Shown here in pieces: positions 31,174 to 41,341 of a stretch of 64,000 nucleotides of DNA. Made by a program: the position numbers and the translations under genes. Source of the DNA: Roridomyces roridus (lineage: Eukaryota; Basidiomycota; Agaricomycetes; Agaricales; Mycenaceae); the NCBI GenBank assembly GCA_029378245.1, contig JARKIF010000014.1:558001-622000 (forward strand), read 5' to 3'. Numbering within the stretch: the stretch's first letter is position 1; each line of letters starts with the position of its first letter. Under the pieces are notes generated by a model, which saw only the letters and a program-made list of their open reading frames with translations, was not told the DNA's origin and made no database searches.

Positions 31174-31760
31174 TGTTAGGTGCTGGATCCGAGGCTGACT
31201 GGAATCCCGGATAAGGACGACCGGAGTAAGAATGACCGGAACTCCGGGACGAAGGACTCCAGGAGAGGGACGAAAAGTCAGAGGAGGGAGATGGAGTCCA
31301 ACCGGTGACACCACAAAGACCCAGGGTGACCGGGTTCCCTACGCTACTTCCAAGGGAAGCAATCCGGACGAGACGATAAAGGAGGAGAGGAGGGCTCGGA
31401 GCAGCCAAGGTCGAATAGACCAGGAACGTTAATATTCCAACTGAGTTACATGGCGGTTGTACAGAGGTTTATATACTAAATGCCCACTGATGTATACTCA
31501 GATGAATATGGAGAAAGTGACAAGGTAAAAAACTCGGACCCCGGAGTGGAGGTGGATACCCCGGAGAAACCGGAGGTACCGGAGTGAATATCTACACCGG
31601 AGTAAGGTCGAGTGGGTGAAGGATGGAATGAAATTGAAGAAGGACAAAAGTCCGAACGAGGACCGGAGTCCGGTCAAGATTGATCCGAGATTGTTGGAGC
31701 CGGAACCGGAGTTGGGTCAAAATTGGTCCGGAGTTGGTGAAAATGGAACGGGACGTAACA
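31174..31760 (-). repeat. Candidate LTR of a truncated LTR retrotransposon
   Basis: Read on the minus strand this 587-bp segment starts TGTTACG and ends CCTAACA, immediately followed by TGGTATCAG, a typical tRNA-type primer-binding site. It contains a TATA box (TATATAAACC near 31,470) and is rich in CCGGA motifs. The internal region continues to lower coordinates for about 200 bp without coding potential and no second LTR is present. Confidence 0.5.
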
Positions 31761-32084
31761 TACCACTGCATCAATTGACTACACATGCTCGGCATGGATC
31801 AGAAATGATCGGGGATCAAAAAATCAAAGTTGTAGAGCTGATTTGCAGCTACAGAATCACCCTATACAATACTGGCTCAAAATGCCTGGCTGGCTCACAA
31901 AATGCAAAATACTTTCCAAACCCCGGCTTCAGAAAAATGAAATGCCTGTATTACATTGTTCAAAATGTATGGCCTATTGCTCAGGGTGTTTTGATGGTGA
32001 TGTTTTAGGGCACAGCGGCATGGTAGGTCTGGTGGGTTAGCAAAGGAGGTGTACCTGGTAGCTGACATGACTCCCCACTGCTTC

Positions 32085-32200
32085 AAGATATTGGTTGTCT
32101 AGTCTATTGGTTACTTGTCTCTCTAATAATTCTCCCCTTATTACTTGTTTTTGCCAAGGTCGCAAGTTCAAATCCCAGTACCCTCATCCCATTTTTGTAG
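32085..32200 (+). repeat. Possible tRNA-derived SINE head (pol III A and B boxes)
   Basis: TAGTCTATTGG near 32,100 resembles an A box and AGTTCAAATCC near 32,168 a B box, about 60 nt apart, as in a tRNA gene. The cloverleaf is not convincing, so a degenerate SINE head is more likely than a working tRNA. Confidence 0.3.
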
Positions 32201-32556
32201 CCTTTATACCTTTAGCACCATTCCCTCAATTCTTTTGAATCTTCATGGAACTATTGCAGCACTCCCTCCCATGCACTCCATGTATTTACAACCCCCATTT
32301 ACACTCACTGAGAGGCACAATTGCTGTATGATTGAAAACACTGATTTCCTGGTGCTGAATGATTCTGGTGCCCAGATGTGTGATCTGTAGCCTGTAAGTC
32401 TGATCCTGGATCATATTAACTCTAATCTGAAGAAGGTTCAACCAAGGCCCTTGATTCCAGAGAGATTTCAACTCAATTCTTCAAATGTAAGTGTGCACCA
32501 GTTCTCAATACCTGTGGCTAATGCATTGGTTCCAACACCACAGTGAACATTTCCCT

Positions 32557-33031
32557 TGTCACGCGCTGACCTATTTGCGCACGTGACAATGCCAAATAAA
32601 CCCGATATACATTGGCGCCGTACAGCGTTAAAGTCATGGGAACCCCGTCTCGATCGGATTGAGGAAGAAGCTGAAGAAGACATTATTTAAAGACGTGGGA
32701 CAGTTTCATATTTATGAACGACAGCGTGGATGAGGGAAGGAGTTTTCCATCAGTGAACTGTCAGATCATGACAGGCTTCTATGAAGAACACGGTGTAGAC
32801 ATGACAATAGGAGACGACAAAGGTGCAGGACAATAGTGCATGTCGGAAGCCAGGACAATTAGTGTAGCATCGTAGATCTATCCCTCATAGTATAAAAGCA
32901 GTAGCTAGTCGTCGTATTCTGTACCCTCTCCTAGACTTTTATTCAGTTCATTTTACGAGCTTTAGTAGCGCACTACCCAATCCGCAGCATCTTACCGCTG
33001 TTGGACGTGTGAAACAAGTCTTGTCGTGACA
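32557..33031 (+). repeat. Solo LTR (family D) with perfect target duplication TCCCT
   Basis: This 475-bp sequence starts TGTCACGCGCTG and ends TTGTCGTGACA, giving TG...CA ends with a 7-bp inverted terminus. The 5-bp TCCCT occurs directly before (32,552-32,556) and after it (33,032-33,036). A TATA box (TATAAAAGCAG) lies near 32,892. A second copy is at 39,069. Confidence 0.9.
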
Positions 33032-33036
33032 TCCCT

Positions 33037-33464
33037 TGCCAGTAGACCCCATTAGAGCAAAGAAACTGGCCAGAACATGAGGAGAAACCTGAGTTATGAG
33101 TGTGATCATTTTGAGCTGATCCCCCTTGTTGTGCACCTACAGGGCCATGTACATGTATTGGGAGTCTAAAAACTAGATGGAACATCTTAGAATTGCTCCA
33201 CCCATCCATATTTGCAAGAGCATTTGCAAGATTCCACTGGTTGTGTTTGGGTCTGGCAGGATTGTAGGGTAAGAATTTGGTCAAATGTCCAGTAGAGCTC
33301 TTGAACAGAACTCCATGGATTCTCCCCCAACCCTCATGATCAAGGACACTTTCTGGACCCCCTGAGCTCCCTTTCCTCAGTGGTGACTTCAAATATCCCA
33401 GATTCCACTCCCTTTGTCTTCTATCAACAGAATGATCCAAAATGATCACAAAATCTCTATGCAT
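33037..33464 (-). pseudogene. Degenerate coding remnant inside the inverted-repeat element
   Basis: The minus strand has partly open frames on both sides of the family-D solo LTR. Removing the LTR and one TCCCT joins ASFFALMGSTGKG to NVHCGVGTNALATGIENWC in one frame, so the LTR landed in an existing reading frame. I do not recognise the protein. Confidence 0.3.
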
Positions 33465-34873
33465 TTAACTTTACTTTCTGTGCAGGTATTCAGCTGATCT
33501 TGGTTGTGCTGGCCTCCTATACTCTAGGGTACTTGTCCCATGTACTTCAACCACAGAGGAAAAATCAAGAGCATGAGCAATACAGTGAAAATGGGATTTG
33601 ATGACTTTTCCCACTTTCACCTGGCCTATTGTGCACCTTATGGTAAGGGACTTCAAAAGTCATTGATAATACTCATTGAAGTCTTGGGGTGCTAAGGATC
33701 AGGTTATCAACTGCCAATATCAATAGCTGCACCTAAATCTACCTTTTATCTCATTCACTTATAACACTCTCCCATGGCTCAGATCTGGACTGATATTTGA
33801 GATCTAGCATCCTAAGTGGTACATGAACATGCTAAGCTCACAGATCACAAAAGCATGAAACTACATGGAAATGATATCAAAGGTGCAAAAATGCACAGAC
33901 CATTTCCACTCTTACAACTGGTATATACACAAAGTGGTAACACACTTGTTGCCAAAACATGTGGAAGGATTGAAAGAAGAATTGTTATCAGTAAAGTTTG
34001 TTAAGGATCCCAGAGGCACATCCAATGGGAGTGCAAAAGCTGAAAATTGCCTTTTTGGGAGGAAAGCGTAGTGGCCCAATCGGGAATAGCATCCGAAATG
34101 TCAAACACTTTTTGAATTCAGAGTTGATGATACCACTCTGAGGTTAGAAAACATAATGGTTCCTTTGGTATGAAGCCTTGGGACACACTCAGCTTTCAAA
34201 ACCTGGGGTTGCTTTCCAAAGACTTGCCTCTGAAAAAGTATTTTGCATTTTGCAGGCCAGCCAATCAGTTTGATGTAAAACAATGTTAGCAACTCCTGTA
34301 GCTCTCGAGCGGCTCTACAACTTTGATTTTTTTTTTTGATCCCCCATCTTTTTTTGATGCATGCCGCTGGTCCAAATGTGCCGGTTACTCTTTCAGGATT
34401 GTTATCACATCTGGAAGGAGCCATCAATGTTCTCTTCCCATAGGGGATTCTCCGAGAAGGCCGGAGAATGAAAATCAATTTTTAATAGCATATATAGCCT
34501 GTGCCGGTGTGCTGGATGTGCCGTGCCAGCCGGTCAACTAGTTCTGGCAGTCTCTTCCATAGATAAGGATTAACCTGAACTTTTGCAAAGCCTACGGATG
34601 ATCCATAACATGTTTCTTTGCAAAAGTTTTACTATACCTGCTGGAAGTCACAAGTGTTACTTTCGCGTGACATCACAGTCACCAGACGCGTCAAGCCGCT
34701 CACTCGCGACGGATTCGGGGCGTTGTATGCTCGTTTAGGCCGGGGAAAGGTGCGTAACAGATGGATGCTACTACAAGATACTCTGCTGACCGCTTTTTGC
34801 CCCTGCCAGCGCCGTCCATTGCGTGCTGCATGTCGTTGACACCGCCGCCAATACCAGGGCCTCTCACGTCCAA

Positions 34874-36000
34874 ATGGCCTCAGGCAAGAAGAAGACGGCC
34901 AGCAAGACACGTAAAAGGTCTACACCTGCCCAGAAGGCCGCCGGAGCGCCAATATCCAGGCCTACAAGGCCAAATTCACCTCTGGTGAGCTTGTGGCGAC
35001 TCCTCCCCAAAAACCCGTTCCGCCGCCGAAAGACTGGCAGCACGAGTTCACCAAAGCGCAGAGACGCTTTCGGCACGCACGGGCACGAGCTGACAGACTC
35101 AGCACGGATGTTGCCACGCTCAATGCAAAGCTGGGGAAGGAGGAGCACAACGGGGAGGCTGTGAAAGCCAAAGTCGCGCAACTGAGCGCTGCACTGGGGA
35201 AAATGGGTGCTGAGGGTCGCAAGAGGTCTGTGAACTCGGTGGAAACGATAGGGCATCTGCGTCGGGACGTAAAGTCGCTCAAGCAGCGTGTTCGACGCGC
35301 TGTCACACTGGCATTTTTCCGCGGCGCTTTAACGACATGGATTCGTTTCTCTTCGGAATTTGCGCCGGGTGGATTGATAGACCTCTGCTCAGCAAGCGAA
35401 CGACAGGCGGCGTGGATGCCCTCGACAAACGACACAAATGAGGGTGCTCTCGGCGCCTACCGTGTTGCTATTCGAGGGAAACCCTCACTCACCCTCCACC
35501 AGTACAATGCGCTGGCCATGTTCCGCCGTAATGACACTCAAGCTTTCATGGACACCGTTTTCACCCCGGAGGACCACGCCTATATCATGCGTGAGGCTCG
35601 GCGAATCGACGCCAGTGGGGAGGAACGTGCCCATGTCCGCAAGATTGTCGACTTCCGGGTCCAGACCGCGCGGATGAACAAGGAGAAAGTGGTTGCCAAA
35701 ATCAGAGAGATTCTTGCTGCCAACCTGTCCCGGCCGCTGGTGCCTCTTGAGGCGATGGATTCACTAACTGTTCCCAAGATTGTTGACCAACTTAGCTCCT
35801 ACCGCGCGCTCGGAGTCCCCGACATTCCCAAAATCAGCCATCTCAAACTCAAGGCCGATAAACTGGCCGCTTTGAAGATTGCACATGGTTGGTATATTAT
35901 CACCAATGGTAAGGGTGCCCAAGTCCCCACTCTTCCCATGCTTGTAACGAAGGTTGTCAACGACTGGGAGGCTGAGGAAGATGAGGACATGGAGGAATAG
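34874..36000 (+). CDS. Basic coiled-coil protein of unknown function
   Basis: The first ATG at 34874 begins a lysine-rich, nuclear-localisation-like N-terminus (MASGKKKTASKTRKRSTPAQ). A 56-nt intron (34,985-35,040, GTGAGC to TGGCAG) joins it in frame to HEFTKAQRRFRHARARADRL, the start of a heptad-like coiled coil. The remaining 300 or so residues are soluble, mixed-charge and end in an acidic tail (NDWEAEEDEDMEE). Conserved-looking blocks include YNALAMFRRNDTQAFMDTVF and HAYIMREARRIDASGEE. The frame is open and third-codon positions look coding, so it is probably expressed, though it is surrounded by repeats and may itself be a dispersed family member. No domain is recognised. Confidence 0.65.
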
Positions 36001-36123
36001 AGTGTAATACAACCGTAATAAATTAGTTTAGCTGCTGCAGAGGCTTTAATTACCATTTAAATGATTAATGCACTTTATTCACACACTCAACTGGCCACAG
36101 GGAGTCGTGAGGATGTTGGAAAA

Positions 36124-36199
36124 TGGCTGAAGCAGGATTCGAACCTGCGACCTTCTCAATATATTCGAGATGCTCTTTAACCAACTGAGCTATTCTGCC
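36124..36199 (-). tRNA. tRNA-like gene in the TRIM 3' LTR, anticodon position UAU
   Basis: A 76-nt cloverleaf can be drawn: acceptor GGCAGAA with TTCAGCC (one A-A mismatch), D stem GCTC/GAGC, anticodon stem TCTCG/TGAGA, T stem GCAGG/CCTGC with loop TTCGAAT. The A box TAGCTCAGTTGG and B box GGTTCGAATCC are perfect and TTTT follows, so RNA polymerase III could transcribe and terminate here. The anticodon loop AATATAT places UAU at 34-36 but has A instead of U at 33, so decoding function is doubtful. Confidence 0.6.
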
Positions 36200-36366
36200 G
36201 ATAGTGTGAAGGGAACTCCCAGAAGGACCTTCAACACTCCCCCGGAACCCGAACACTATTGGCTCTTTGGGATCTCACAAAGGGGGGCACCATTTTCCTA
36301 GGCACTGGCCAGAATGCGGTCGTTACTCGTCTTACATCTGGTAGTTGCTGCTACCATGTTGGAAAA

Positions 36367-36442
36367 TAGCTGAAGCAGGATTCGAACCTGCGACCTTCTC
36401 AGTATATTCGAGATGCTCTTTAACCAACTGAGCTATTCTGCC
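36367..36442 (-). tRNA. tRNA-like gene in the TRIM 5' LTR, anticodon position UAU
   Basis: Second copy of the same cloverleaf, with loop AATATAC and a 3' end CTTCAGCTA, giving a G-U first acceptor pair. A box, B box and the TTTT terminator are intact. It differs from the other copy at two positions inside the tRNA. Confidence 0.6.
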
Positions 36443-36484
36443 AATAGTGTGAAGGGAACTCCCAGAAGGACCTTCAACAGAGGA

Positions 36485-37612
36485 AGCAGCAGGGACCTCG
36501 TCGACGTGAGCAGCACCATTTGATGTGGCTGTACGTTTGCTATCAGCACATCTGATTGCGCTCGCTGCCCAGTCCCATAATTTGGATGATGATAGATTGG
36601 TCGGAGTTTGAAAAGGCTTCAGACAGATGTTATTTCATAAAGAGGAGAACAAGTATTCATTAGGGGAGGTCAGAGTGGAAGGAAAGGAAGCGATTCTGAC
36701 GTCGATTCTCATGTCGGAACTCGGTCGATTCTTGACTGAGTTTCGATCGAGTTTTAATTCCGGGAGGAGGAACATTGGAGAGCAAGTTGGGATTGATGGT
36801 GATCGGTGGCATTGATGGCGGCATTTTGCCAAACAAACAAGCAAGGCAATCAGCGAGGCATCAGCGGCATGTCAGCTCCGGCCCCTTACACTCTAGAGTG
36901 CGTTCGGGAGTTGGAAAGTCCGGGATCGAAGGAATGATCGGCGGACTTTGATTGATCGGTTTGATCGGCGGACTTTGATGTGATGGCGGAGTGTGACTCT
37001 GCGGGATCGCGGACGCATTATCGAGGGCAGCTTGAGGCGAGCGTCACAGGTTAGGCGAGGTTTCAAAAGGGCTCAGGGTTGCTGCGCGGGCGAGAAAGAG
37101 GGCGACGTCGAGTGGGCGAGGAGGCAGGTGAGAATTTGGTGCAGGAGACCCGTTTGGACCTCAGCTGGAGGAGGTGTGTCTGAGATTGACATGGCTCTGG
37201 CCACCGAAGCGGGGATTTGGGCAGGCTAAAAGACGCACCAGTAGACCCTGAGTACAATTTCCATCCATCTCCCGGAGTTTTGAGGCAGTTGAGGAGCTGT
37301 GTGGCTTGCACGAGAGTGAGGATGGTGGTGGGAGGAGAGATGATGGCAGAGGTACAGTCACAAATGGCCATTTCTGGACGACTCTGTTCAACTCGCATCC
37401 CTTCGTATGCCACAAAAATATTCTGAATTCTCTAATGGCACCCGGTTCTGGTCTCAGAACTGTATCAAGATCTTGAGAGAGCTCGGGGACTTGTAAAACC
37501 TCACCGTCCATTATCAGCATAAGCCAGAATCACAGTCAAATTGCCTCGGCAATGGGTCCAGCGATTTTTTGTGGTGCTGTAAAATGCTGAGCCGGAGTGA
37601 ACTTGAACCGGA
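36485..37612. other. Repeat-compartment DNA without a recognised gene
   Basis: Only short, unsupported reading frames are present. The part nearest 37,612 could be the internal region of the candidate LTR element that follows. The motif GATCGGCGGACTTTGAT is repeated near 36,927 and 36,962. Confidence 0.4.
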
Positions 37613-37623
37613 TGATACCAGAA

Positions 37624-38221
37624 TGAATTGGTGTCCGGGATATTGCAGACGCAACACCACAGAGGTATAGGGTGAGCGTGACTACTCGGGCTATCGAGAG
37701 AGGGAGAGAGAGTAGAGTGGAGGAAGGCAACAGTGCAAGGTGAGGAGTACGAAGCAACATTAATTATCAACTGAAGATACATGAAAATGAACCCAGGTTT
37801 ATATACAAAAGGCCATGGGAAAGTAATAAAGCTTGAATGAGAAATAGTGGAATAAAGCTTGAATGGGAAATAGTGAATAAAGCTTGAATGGGAAATAGTG
37901 GAATAAAGCTTGAATGGGAGATAGTGGAATAAAGCTTGATTGATGCGTCCATCAAATGATGCGCCTGAGGCCGAAATGGCGGTGAAAGATGTGTCAAAAC
38001 TGAAACACATATGCCCAAAAGGCACGGATGTAACAGGAGCACCTGCTGCATTCGTTTCTACGGGGTGTATGTTGTTAGTCGAGTAATGCCTGATTGTGTG
38101 GTCAGAATATGCATCAGGGGAAAACAGGTTCATTTGTAATTGCAACCACATTTTCACCCTTGTAACTTTTGCTACACAGCGATGTGTTCTTATCGGTGAT
38201 GACGCTGACGGTGAACTAACA
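37624..38221 (-). repeat. Weak LTR candidate with TATA box and primer-site-like motif
   Basis: On the minus strand the segment starts TGTTAGTTCACC and ends near ACCAATTCA, three bases before TGGTATCATCC. It is 598 bp long and has a TATATAAACC box near 37,800, like the 31,174 LTR, with which it shares no other obvious similarity. No target duplication is visible. Confidence 0.3.
37824..37942. repeat. Minisatellite, about 26-27 bp unit, four to five copies
   Basis: The unit AATAAAGCTTGAATGGGAAA plus TAGTGG repeats head to tail with single-base and 1-bp length variants (GAATGAG, GGGAGA). Confidence 0.85.
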
Positions 38222-39068
38222 CTCAAAACCCAACACAAAACGTGAGGGCGGGAATGTATAGAACAACGGCGGCTTGTTTGTGCGAGGAGAGCTTCTCAGT
38301 GATAGGACACTTTGAGTCTGACTTCAACAACAACAACGGCAACTGATGATCCAAGCGAGTATAGCAGCGAGACGGGTAGGCTCGAGCTGAACTATAATCC
38401 AAATCCAACCAAAACTCTCAACACAAACTCAATCCCAACCAAATGCTCAATCCCAAACCAAACCAAAACCAAATCACAAGGAGGTGAGTCCAAGGGTGTA
38501 GGGGATGTTCAGACAAAAGATAGATATGAGCAGAGTGACCTGTGCTGGGTGCTTGTTCAATTAGAGTACAGAAACAGGTCCTTTTATACATGCAGCAAGC
38601 CAAAATCTAAATAAGTAAAGTCCCCTTGACCACTTCCTCTATTCGGAAATATTCCTACGGCCGCACAACCATCCCAGCTAGCTTGGTAAGTCGGACTCGA
38701 GATGTCCCGGCCAGAGATTGATCCCGCGGTTCAATTTGTATTCCCGCCACTGCTTGTGAGCTCGTTTCCTCCTTTTCTACTGAACCAAAGTGCCAACTTC
38801 TGATATCCAAAATGAAGCTAGAATGCCCATCTCGAAGACTAGAAGCACCACTCTGGTACTGGTGTTCAATCCAAAGCCAAGAACAATGAATTTCCAATTC
38901 CGCTGTTGGGAACCAATCAATGATGTGCTTTCGTGCCTGCACACCATTAGTGAGCATACCCCGTGACAAGGTCTGGACCTTCTAGACCGAGGCCAGATGC
39001 ACGGCTTGAGGCCGAAGCATCTTTCACACCCAATCAAACTGTGTCCCTGCCGCCAAACCCTTTGATAT
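38222..39068. other. No recognised gene; short CCAAA-rich simple repeat
   Basis: Nothing coding is supported. Between about 38,395 and 38,475 AACCAAA and CCCAACC motifs recur as a degraded simple repeat. Confidence 0.4.
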
Positions 39069-39544
39069 TGTCACGCGCTGACCTATTTGCGCACGTGACA
39101 ACGCCAAACAAACCCGATATACATTGGCGCCGCACAGCGTTAAAGTCATGGGAACCCTGTCTCGATCGGATTGAAGAAGAAGCCGAGGAAGACATTATTT
39201 AAAGACGTGGGATAAGTTTCATATTTATGCACGACAGCGTGGATGAGGGATGAAGTTTTCGATCAGTGAACTGTCAGATCATGACAGGCTTCTATGAAGA
39301 ACACGGTGTAGACATGACAATAGGAAACGACAAAGATGCAGAACAATAGTGCATGTCGGAAGCCAGGACAATTAGTGTAGCATCGTAGATCTATTCCTCA
39401 TAGTATAAAAGCAGTAGCTAGTCGTCGTATTCTGTACCCTCTCCTAGACTTTTATTCAGTTCATTTTACGAGCTTTAGTAGCGCACTACCCAATCCACAG
39501 CATCTTACCGCTGTTGGACGCGTGAAACAAGTCTTGTCGTGACA
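39069..39544 (+). repeat. Solo LTR (family D) with perfect target duplication GATAT
   Basis: A 476-bp copy of the LTR at 32,557, with the same TGTCACG...CGTGACA ends and TATA box. GATAT is present just before (39,064-39,068) and just after (39,545-39,549). The copies differ by scattered substitutions, so the insertions are not very recent. Confidence 0.92.
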
Positions 39545-39549
39545 GATAT

Positions 39550-40423
39550 GCTTCCAAAACCTCAGAATCTAATCCCTAAGCAAAATGTATGCAACACAAC
39601 TCTAGTCCAGAGTGTAGTGTTCATTTCCCGAAGATGCCATGTGAGCAATCAGTATTTGATCTCCCATCAGCCGATGATCCGTGGACACCAGGTTGATGTG
39701 TGCACATTGGCAACACTTGATGTGATCGGCATCACATCATTCTAAATTCTCAACAACTCGGTAACAACCTTCCCACTTGCAGCCTTTCCATCAAAATGGG
39801 ATTTTGGTAAGGATTGTTCACCAGTGGGCTACAGAGGGTTCAAACTCGGCTCCCAACTGTGAGAACTTGCCGGCTAGGCAATGATAACGATATGTGTCAG
39901 GACCTTCCGGCCCGATTTGGTGGCTGTGAGGACAATCCCGCTAGGATTCATTCCACCAAACTTCACATGTACCCATGATAGTCTGCCTCTGCCGAGTCCA
40001 GAACAAAGCTTTGAAAGTGAGTGGACTAGACCATAAGCTAGGAATTTAACCGTGCAAATTCCCCAGGCTTGTCATCTCCCCCAAACATAGATGTTGAGCC
40101 TCTGCTCAACCTGTAAGGTTATCACCAACCCGTCCATCCTTCAAAATGATATCATGCCACCTGGCTCTGTCTCCTCCACCATTGGGGCTCTCCACAGCAG
40201 GCCTCCATAGCTCGTTGAATTCCCCAATTCCAAGATATCCAAGGCACCATATTCAGGTCCAATCTACAAGAATCCCGTTCAACTGGCATTGTTCCCTAGT
40301 CCGGAACATGGACACTTGATCGATTCTCGATTGACACGGTGATCATGAAACCCAGTTCCGCCACGCTAAATTGATCCCCTTTTTAAAACTCATCAACAAC
40401 TCTCGCTCCTTTCTTCTCCCACA
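39550..40423. other. No recognised feature
   Basis: No credible reading frame, LTR end or structural RNA could be seen in this stretch. Confidence 0.4.
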
Positions 40424-40862
40424 ATGTCTTTCCCCACTGCCGCCGACACTGCGCATCATCATTCCACCAACTACCCTCATGACCCTTCTGACAAGGACAC
40501 CTCCGACTTTGACGAGAGTGGCTGGCCCAATCTCGACGCCTCCAATGTAGCCGATGCTGTCACTCGCGAAGTCAAGGCCTTCATGTCCATTCACTACACC
40601 ACCGAGGGCCAAATCATTTCCCAGGTGTGTGCCTCCTCGACCATTTGACCGCTCCTCGGATGATTTCCCAGGATGATTTCCCAGGATGATGCCCCCCCCC
40701 CCCCCCGGCTGCGACAGATGTCCGCCTACCAAGTGCCCGGGCAATATTCCCGGCATGCCTTGCGGCTTTTGCCTTGTCACCCTCCGCCGCTGCTCCTGTA
40801 CTAGCCGCATGCAGTTCATTGACAAGCTCCATGATGGTCGTGAGACCTATCTCACTCGCCGT
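40424..40862 (+). pseudogene. 5' part of a host-type gene interrupted by copia-A (partner at 60,370-60,705)
   Basis: An ATG at 40424 opens MSFPTAADTAHHHSTNYPHD and runs to EGQIISQ before a GT donor; the DNA up to 40,862 includes a 16-17 base C run near 40,690 and then a frame ending in FIDKLHDGRETYLTR. The gene stops at the copia LTR. The last bases are GCCGT. The reverse complement of 60,705 begins GCCGT and continues in a way that restores an intron (GTGTGT to TTATAG, 49 nt) and an in-frame downstream exon. The protein is not recognised; exons between 40,625 and 40,800 are uncertain. Confidence 0.5.
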
Positions 40863-41161
40863 TGTTGGAAGTTGTTGATCAACTGATGATACTGATTGAT
40901 GGACTGATGGCATTCTCGTGTTCTGGTCATGTGACCGTGTTTCTGATATTCATCTGACATGGGAGAATTCCCATGATATGCTTCTTTCTTATTGTATTTA
41001 CCAATTAGGACTTCCTTTTGTTCTGACAAGTATATAGTCAGCTGTCATGTAGCCTAGGTCCCCAGTTTCTCACTGTTGATCTCAGGCATGTAGTTTCATA
41101 GTCACCAATACAGAGTTTTCTCACTGTTGATCTCAGTTCATCTGTGCTGCCTGCTTCAACA
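40863..41161 (+). repeat. Copia-A copy 1 5' LTR
   Basis: 299 bp, TGTTGGAAGTTG to CTGCTTCAACA. It has GATAC, GATATTCATC, GTTTTCTC and GATCTCAG at the four sites that vary among copies. TATATAG near 41,035 may serve as a TATA box. Confidence 0.95.
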
Positions 41162-41179
41162 GGTTATGGGCCCCGGCCT
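41162..41179 (+). promoter_or_regulatory. Primer-binding site matching the anticodon arm of initiator tRNA-Met
   Basis: GGTTATGGGCCCCGGCC follows the LTR directly. Its complement contains GGGCCCATAACC, the eukaryotic initiator tRNA-Met anticodon arm with the CAU anticodon, so priming is likely from an internal (half) tRNA as in Drosophila copia. The same site follows the copia-C 5' LTR. Confidence 0.7.
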
Positions 41180-41341
41180 GAACTAAGTCATTGCTCTGAG
41201 ATAACCATCCCATCGCATTTTTGCGCATTTTCCCGCGCTCTGCTACCCTTATAACGTCGTGTGTGAGCCTTGTAGATAGGAGCTTCAACTGTTGGGACAA
41301 ACCCTCTTTGGGAGGTAGTCTTTAGTCCACCAGGAAACAAA

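Larger units (their letters stand above)
30919..34634. mobile_element. 3.7-kb TA-flanked terminal inverted repeat element, non-autonomous and filled with nested insertions
   Basis: The left end reads CAGTAAAACTTTTGCAAA and the right end, reverse-complemented, TAGTAAAACTTTTGCAAA. Similarity continues inward for about 110 bp, including the shared block ATCATCCGTAGG and then TATCTAT. A TA dinucleotide flanks each end (30,917-30,918 and 34,635-34,636), as for Tc1/mariner and pogo-like elements. Further in, 31,800-31,920 and 34,220-34,370 also match in opposite orientation (ATCAAAGTTGTAGAGC and AAAATGCAAAATACTTT). No DDE transposase reading frame survives. Inside are an LTR fragment, a pol-III-box repeat and a solo LTR. 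The superfamily is inferred from the termini only. Confidence 0.6.
36114..36479 (-). mobile_element. Complete miniature LTR retrotransposon (TRIM) with a tRNA gene in each LTR
   Basis: Two 123-bp direct repeats (36,114-36,236 and 36,357-36,479; three mismatches) flank a 120-bp centre. On the minus strand each repeat starts TGTTGAAGG and ends TTTTCCAACA. Right after the first comes TGGTAGCAG, complementary to the 3' end of a TGCTACCA-type initiator tRNA-Met. Just before the second comes the purine tract CCGGGGGAG, the same tract that precedes the copia 3' LTRs in this window. The 5-bp GAGGA is duplicated exactly at both outer edges (36,109-36,113 and 36,480-36,484). There is no coding capacity, so it must be mobilised in trans. 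Confidence 0.88.

Noticed and set aside
32948..33136. Reading frame crossing the edge of the family-D solo LTR
   Set aside because: Part of it is LTR sequence; only the portion outside the LTR can be an old gene remnant.
36065..36256. Short minus-strand reading frame over the tRNA-like repeat
   Set aside because: It overlaps the tRNA and LTR and has no coding features; the structured RNA explains the sequence better.
37824..37942. CRISPR-like array
   Set aside because: The repeats are adjacent without unique spacers and the genome is eukaryotic; it is a minisatellite.
40689..40706. Poly-C run as a regulatory switch
   Set aside because: It lies in a presumed intron of a broken gene and its length may be a sequencing artefact.
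40343..40913. Minus-strand frames over the 40,424-40,862 gene fragment
   Set aside because: A plausible-looking frame exists, but the plus-strand reading joins correctly to the 60,370-60,705 exon, so the plus strand is preferred.
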